NCBI GenBank assembly: GCA_027943335.1
Contig: BSBK01005650.1
Coordinates: 1,522,501 to 1,586,500, forward strand
Reading direction: 5' to 3'
Origin: Chamaecyparis obtusa
Lineage: Eukaryota > Streptophyta > Pinopsida > Cupressales > Cupressaceae
Length of the DNA stretch: 64,000 bases
A model generated the notes under the pieces. It worked only from the letters and a program-made list of their open reading frames with translations, was not told where the DNA came from and made no database searches. Below are positions 59,428 through 64,000 of the stretch, one piece after another (within the stretch, counting starts at the first letter, position 1; the number at the start of each line of letters is the position of its first letter). Made by a program: the position numbers and the translations under genes.

Positions 59428-60278
59428 TGTAATATCCCAGATGGATATTTTTCCTGAATACTTCTCAAATATATCTCAGAAATATAAACAAACACTTGCA
59501 TGCAATATAATATTGATTCAACAGAAATAACCGGCAATATATTCATATAAATCTCTCAGAAAATGTTATTGTATTATACAACAACAATACAATAACAATG
59601 AAACCACAAAATAATCCAATCTGAAATACAAAATGCAACAACAAGATCGGATAATCAAGAACCTGTAAATACAATGGTGAACTCTGCTGTGAATCCACCT
59701 CAGAGATGAACTAGGTTTCCGTCCAATCCATTGAGAAAGCCTGAAGATTTCCGTCCTCAGGTTTCAGAATCGAAAGCTAAAGCTTCCTGGATTCTCCGAG
59801 AGAAATAAATTCATAAAACTAAGCATCCCCAAATGAAACTCCAATCCTTCTTTTAAAGCTGCAATTGTGACTCTTCAGTTTCCCTTCTCTGTCTTTTCAT
59901 ATTCCCACTTTAAGTAACTTTAAATAAATATAACCATTAAGTCATAAAGTGGCATAATAAGAAAGTATGGAATCTTCTGGCATTAAAACGGAGGACCAAA
60001 CGAACTCAGAAGATGACGTGTGATAACTTGTCGGAAATCTCTCGGTAAGACGCTCCAAGTCCAATACTGAAATGCCAAGAAAACTGAACTCTGCCGACTT
60101 ACTAAAAATAGTAAGTATCTAGAAACCTTGCGAAAACTGCTTTGATTGGCCCGAAACTGGAATTACCTAGGCCAAATACCACACTGATCCCTATAAAGCC
60201 TCGGTTAGCCCACCCGACCATGATGAAATGGCTAACGACGCAACACGAAATAATGTGCCCGAAAAAGGGGACATTACA
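59428..60278 (-). repeat. D1 5' LTR
   Basis: On the minus strand begins TGTAATGTCCCC and ends CTGGGATATTACA. It has the palindrome at 60097-60116, 162 bp from the start, and GGGCTAACCGAGGC near 60205. It is collinear with the 3' LTR. Confidence 0.93.
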
Positions 60279-60283
60279 TTATA

Positions 60284-60955
60284 GAACTCCTCGGTATAGT
60301 CTTCAACAATCAAATCTTTCTGCTTCAAATTCTGCATCTTCTTAAACAACTCAAGTTCATAGTCGGCAGGTATGAACTTAACCTTCAATTTAGCCACCAT
60401 CAACCTCCATCGATTGATCTCCATTTCGCCTTCATCTTCTCTTCCTCTCTACAATTCTTTCCACCAAAGAGCAGCATGTCCTATCAACTTTATCTGTGCT
60501 AACCTCACTCTAAGAGGATCTTCAATTTCTTGAAGCTCAAAGAAGTCTTCTAACTCACCAATCCAATCAATCAAGTCCTCAGGTCTCAAAGTACCAGAGA
60601 AGTTAGAAACTTCCATTCGGTAACTAGTACTTAACTGAGCTCTAGATCTCTACAACCGACCAGTTTTGTCTTCACTAGATCTATCCCTCCGATTGGTTCT
60701 GTCATCTCCACTAGATCCAACAGCCTCAAAGTCATCAACAACTTCCTCATATCCATCATCAGTTCCAAGATTCCTCGGCATACTAGCAATAGCCCTCATA
60801 ATCTCAAAGATCATGTCATTCTTCATCAATTCTATCTCAGATTTGAAATCAACTTTAACCTTTTGTGTAATCCTAGACTCCAGAGCATCACAGAGGTCTG
60901 CAATTGCCCTAGGGTCCAATCTTCTCGGAGGCATCTCGAAAGATCTTCGAAAACC
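60284..60955 (-). pseudogene. E1 gag, N-terminal part
   Basis: ATG at 60928 (MPPRRLDPRAIADLCDAL) or slightly upstream begins a charged N-terminus with coiled-coil tendency (about 60955-60650), then after a stop the gag core: FSGTLRPEDLIDWIGELEDFF, LAQIKLIGHAALWW, FIPADYELELFKKMQNLKQ. It ends at DYTEEFY, where D1 is inserted; the frame continues at 44659. Retrotrans_gag type. Confidence 0.87.
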
Positions 60956-61037
60956 CAAGGCAACAAATCACCAACCCAAGGTCCTGGTGCAAACTGCCTC
61001 ACCTTCGGCGATCTGTCTGCACACTCAAGAACTTCAA

Positions 61038-61049
61038 GCTCTGATACCA
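61038..61049 (-). other. E1 primer-binding site
   Basis: On the minus strand TGGTATCAGAGC, two bases inside the 5' LTR end. Confidence 0.9.
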
Positions 61050-61051
61050 CC

Positions 61052-61938
61052 TGGCACAGTGCAAAATGGAAGAATCCAAGAATAGATAGTCCAAACCTTA
61101 CATTCACAACAACAGCATAGGGGAAACACAACAAAGCAAATTCTCAAATAGTATTATACTATTTTCATTCGACATGCCCAGTTGTAAGGCCTTTCGAGTT
61201 ACGGCCGAATACAAACAATTACAATAGTAATTCAGCAAGACCTCTCAAGATCCAACTCCAAGCTAGCCAAGTCTGTAACAATAGGCTACAACAAATTGGT
61301 AGAAACCCCAAGAAGAATCTAAACTTGTGCTCGCAAGCAACCAAGCAACCCTCTTGTCTTCTAAGCCCACACTTAGCTACTAGCTCTACTCAATATCATT
61401 CCTCTTCGCTCCTCTATGCTGAATGAATGATTTTTTCCCTACAAACCTACCCTAGACCTTTCTTAAATACACTTCTTCAGCCACAAGTCGGCTGGAAGAA
61501 AGAAATAACTCCTAAGCCCAAGTCGGCTCCTAAAACAAACAAATATTAAATGCAATACAAGTCGGCTCTCAAATAGCCTTACAATTAATTAATTCTCCAT
61601 GTTGGCCTCCATATCTACCTAGGAGAATGTAACACAAACTACCCACATTAAATACATCATGTTGGCCAACCAAATCCCGAAGAACTCCAGTCGGTAAGCC
61701 AGACTACTGAGTGACAACAAAAACTACCGAGCAAGCCAGGCATCACCGAGCAAGCACGTCGACCGAGCTCCACAAGCATCGCTGAGCATAGGTTCTGCTG
61801 AGCGCCAGAAGTTTTACCGAGTTCCTTCAGTGACAGAGTCCTTCAATGACCGAGCTCCTCGGCCAACACAGTAACCGAGCAACACAGAAACACTCTAACA
61901 TGTAGGATTGCCAACTTTCCAAGGATGCTACTGCATCA
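61052..61938 (-). repeat. E1 5' LTR
   Basis: On the minus strand begins TGATGCAGTAGCATCC and ends CACTGTGCCA. It is collinear with 42678-43561 with scattered substitutions. Confidence 0.92.
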
Positions 61939-62558
61939 GATAGTGATCTTGGTGATGATTCAGTGAGTGGATCAGCTACTCAATAGTTGCCTGTGGTTAG
62001 TCATGAGGGTATTTTCCTTGCACCTTGAGATATGTCATTTGCTTCTTTGGACAGGGCAGCGATCTATTTGTTATTTGGTGACCTTTTATTCTTTGATCCC
62101 TCATGGATTTGTGATGATCTCAGTCTAGATTTTATGAAACTTCTAGTTTTTTCTTGGCTTACGTATGCGACTCAACTATATGGGAGTGTGAGGAGACATG
62201 CCTATTTGTTGGATATTGCACGAGATGGATATCTTTCCTTTTCTTGGAATGGTGAAACCATCGACATCATTCTTGTTGCAAGACTTAGGTACATCAGCCG
62301 CATTTGGTGGCCTAATATCTATATCTATTCCTATAGCTAGATAGACAGATTGGTTTGGGATTCGAGGACTGACATGGTTGGTGCACTATTTTTTGTGAAT
62401 TATGATGAGTTTCTTCACAACTCCGAGCATGATGATATCAGAGTAGCCCAACGGATTGGTGGAGCAGCATTTTTGAGGTTGATATGGTATCCAAACATTT
62501 GGTTTCAGTATGCAGGTGTGGATTACTTGAGGGCAAACAATCTTTGGGAAGGGAGTAC
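61939..62558 (+). pseudogene. F1 internal protein, C-terminal part
   Basis: Continues the F1 frame from 42677 (LGDDSVSGSATQ, then stops). The main frame 62032-62340 has LDRAAIYLLFGDLLFFDP and YLSFSWNGETIDIILVARL. After a stop it continues with RIGGAAFLRLIWYPNIW and LRANNLWEGS, up to the PPT GGGAAGGGAGTAC before the 3' LTR. The last part aligns with D1 (KIGGVASLRLVWD). Confidence 0.7.
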
Positions 62559-63240
62559 TATAATGTCCCCAATTTATTAGGTGATGACTAATTAAATTAA
62601 TTTCATTAAATTGTCGGTAGTAAATGAAATATTTAAATGATGGCTTAATATTAATTAATTAAATTAAATTAAAGTATTATTAAATGTCACTCAATAATTA
62701 TTTCCCTCAAGGTCCAATTTTAAAATTAAAAGAGGGAAAATGTACAGACAAGCAAAGAGAATATCATGAGTCAAGTAGAGGGAAACGAAGAGTCATAGGC
62801 ATGAGCTATTAAAGAACATTGAGAGGCTCATTTTGTTTATGCTTGGTATATGTTTGGTTATGTTTCTCTCTTGGATAATTCTGGGAAGCTTTGGCTTTCA
62901 GCAGATTTGAGGACGGAAACCCTCAAGCTTGGAGGCAGTGAATGGAAACTCATTGTCTGTTGGAGATATCACTCAGGTGTCTCTCTTTGTGCTTCAAATT
63001 CATATTTCTGGTTATCCAATCTGACTGTGAGTTCTGCGGCTATGATTGGATATTTTTGTTGTTGGTTTGTAAAAGATTTGAAGACATTATTCATATCTCA
63101 TTTTAGAATCTCTATTTTAGTTTGATATTTTATAATTTTCAGTATAATGTGTTGGATAAATTGAAATCAATTACATGCAAATTATTTGTTTAAATTTCTG
63201 TGGTAATATTTTCGAACAAATATCCTAAGGGGATATTATA
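62559..63240 (+). repeat. F1 3' LTR
   Basis: Begins TATAATGTCCCC after a purine tract and probably ends GGGGATATTATA at 63240, a decayed form of the GGGATATTACA end seen in B1 and D1. There is no palindrome copy. No 5' LTR for F1 is found, so it is 5'-truncated or rearranged near 41502-41731. Confidence 0.65.
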
Positions 63241-64000
63241 TTGTGTTGTCCTCAAATTTGAATTTTCAAAATTGAGACAACCCATGCGAAATTGGATCCA
63301 AAATCAGGGTTTTCTCTCTAAGATAGATGGTTTGAGATCAAATTTCGAAGGCAATGGGTTACACCATGCCTTGGTCTTAGTTTTTCATCCTTTAGATGTC
63401 ATTTTTTGAAGGTTTCTGTTGAGTTTTTCTTTGTCTTTCTTGCAAAACCGAGCTTTTCTTCCCTGACTATAGGTACTCAATTTTTGGTATCCTTCAAGTC
63501 CTTGATTGATTTTTCTTGGTTGTTTTGTTTGTTTTCGGTTTTGTTTTCATCCTAGATTTATTGCTTTTCGAATTCCACTTGTTTCGAGCTATCATAGGCC
63601 TTATTCGGAGCTATATTTTAAGAGATAATAAGGATTTAAGTAACCTGTAGGTGGGGTTTTAAGACTGGCTGCTGGTCTTTGTTCTTTTATTAAAAGACTA
63701 TGATGTGGAATCAAAAAGTCCACCAAGGCCTCTTAAAGTCATGATATACAGACTTTTTATCAATCATTGCATATCTTTTTAGGTATCATTTACTTGCAAT
63801 GTGGAATCAAAGCTCCACCATTACATATTTGCAAGGAAATATGTGAACTTTAATTAGATTGTAATGTATTGGTGGGCTTTTTAAGCCTCATTACATGCCT
63901 TCTCTTTAGAGTTAAATTTCTTGTAAAGGTGCATGAGAAACCCGTCCTTGGAATAAAAGAGTGTTTTTAACAAACTTACACTTGCAAGTGGACTTTTTAA
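63241..64000. other. Unassigned sequence at the window end
   Basis: T-rich sequence with short unremarkable frames and repeated words such as AAGTCCACCAAGGCCTCTT and GTGGAATCAAA. It may be part of another LTR whose limits lie outside the window. No gene is visible. Confidence 0.3.

Larger units (their letters stand above)
44665..60278 (-). mobile_element. Element D1: non-autonomous LTR element with captured PDS5-like sequence
   Basis: Minus-strand LTRs at 44665-45511 and 59428-60278 with a perfect duplication TTATA (44660-44664 and 60279-60283), inserted in E1 gag. Excluding the Copia element C1 it is about 6.7 kb. It has a canonical primer-binding site, a 2 kb leader, a PDS5-like frame, and the acidic coiled-coil protein family, but no gag or pol. 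C1 is inserted at the boundary between the PDS5-like segment and the element protein. Confidence 0.92.
42678..61938 (-). mobile_element. Element E1: Ty3/gypsy gag-protease-only element
   Basis: LTRs at 42678-43561 and 61052-61938, minus strand, with a perfect duplication GATAG (42673-42677 and 61939-61943). Excluding D1 it is only about 3.6 kb. The interior encodes gag and an aspartic protease but goes straight to the 3' LTR with no RT, RNase H or integrase. This resembles TR-GAG type non-autonomous elements. Its insertion splits F1, whose frame resumes cleanly. Confidence 0.93.

Noticed and set aside
63241..64000. A TTGTG target duplication for F1 (63241-63245 and 41499-41503)
   Set aside because: The left TTGTG is not followed by a TG-starting LTR and the right flank does not resume the chromodomain, so it is coincidental.

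Overview
The window looks like intergenic DNA from a very large plant genome, most likely a gymnosperm (conifer). This is inferred from AT-rich, intron-poor sequence that is almost wholly old LTR retrotransposons stacked inside one another, with no RNA genes and no intact host gene. I could not run a database search, so the organism call is an inference from style.

Layout. (1) 1-7657: unassigned sequence and a minus-strand LTR-like block, split by element A1 (976-6821, plus), a complete non-autonomous LTR element with TSD TCTCC. (2) 7658-13342: B1, a minus-strand relative of A1 that has lost its 3' end and is split by a solo LTR (8076-9474). (3) 13343-16160: pieces of a minus-strand Copia element around one LTR. 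(4) 16161-22535: LTR pieces around a small non-TE island with two exon-like blocks (18373-19145). (5) 22536-40500: H, a decayed Ty3/gypsy chromovirus (plus). It is broken by two related solo LTRs, a further LTR-like insertion that itself carries a solo LTR, and a 5.3 kb hAT transposon (31534-36803, TSD CTTCAAAC). (6) 40501-64000: a nest. A gypsy integrase fragment is followed by F1 (plus). F1 is split by E1 (42678-61938, minus, TSD GATAG), E1 by D1 (44665-60278, minus, TSD TTATA), D1 by the Copia element C1 (47764-56700, minus, TSD CTCTT), and C1 by two solo LTRs.

How the parts relate. A1, B1, D1 and F1 lack gag, protease, reverse transcriptase and integrase. They instead carry degenerate copies of what seems to be one protein family: acidic, coiled-coil, with recurring motifs such as VDRAAR, DRDYLL and DNPLFELD. 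Their LTR tips and pre-PPT block resemble those of the autonomous chromovirus H, and A1 and B1 also share its post-PBS leader, so an H-like element is the likely source of enzymes. D1 also carries about 230 codons resembling the cohesin-regulator PDS5, apparently captured from a host gene. Otherwise diverged LTRs of these families share a 20-bp palindrome, often about 160 bp from the LTR start. The window therefore reads as an ecosystem of autonomous and parasitic retroelements with mosaic LTRs and many solo LTRs, rather than as a set of host genes.
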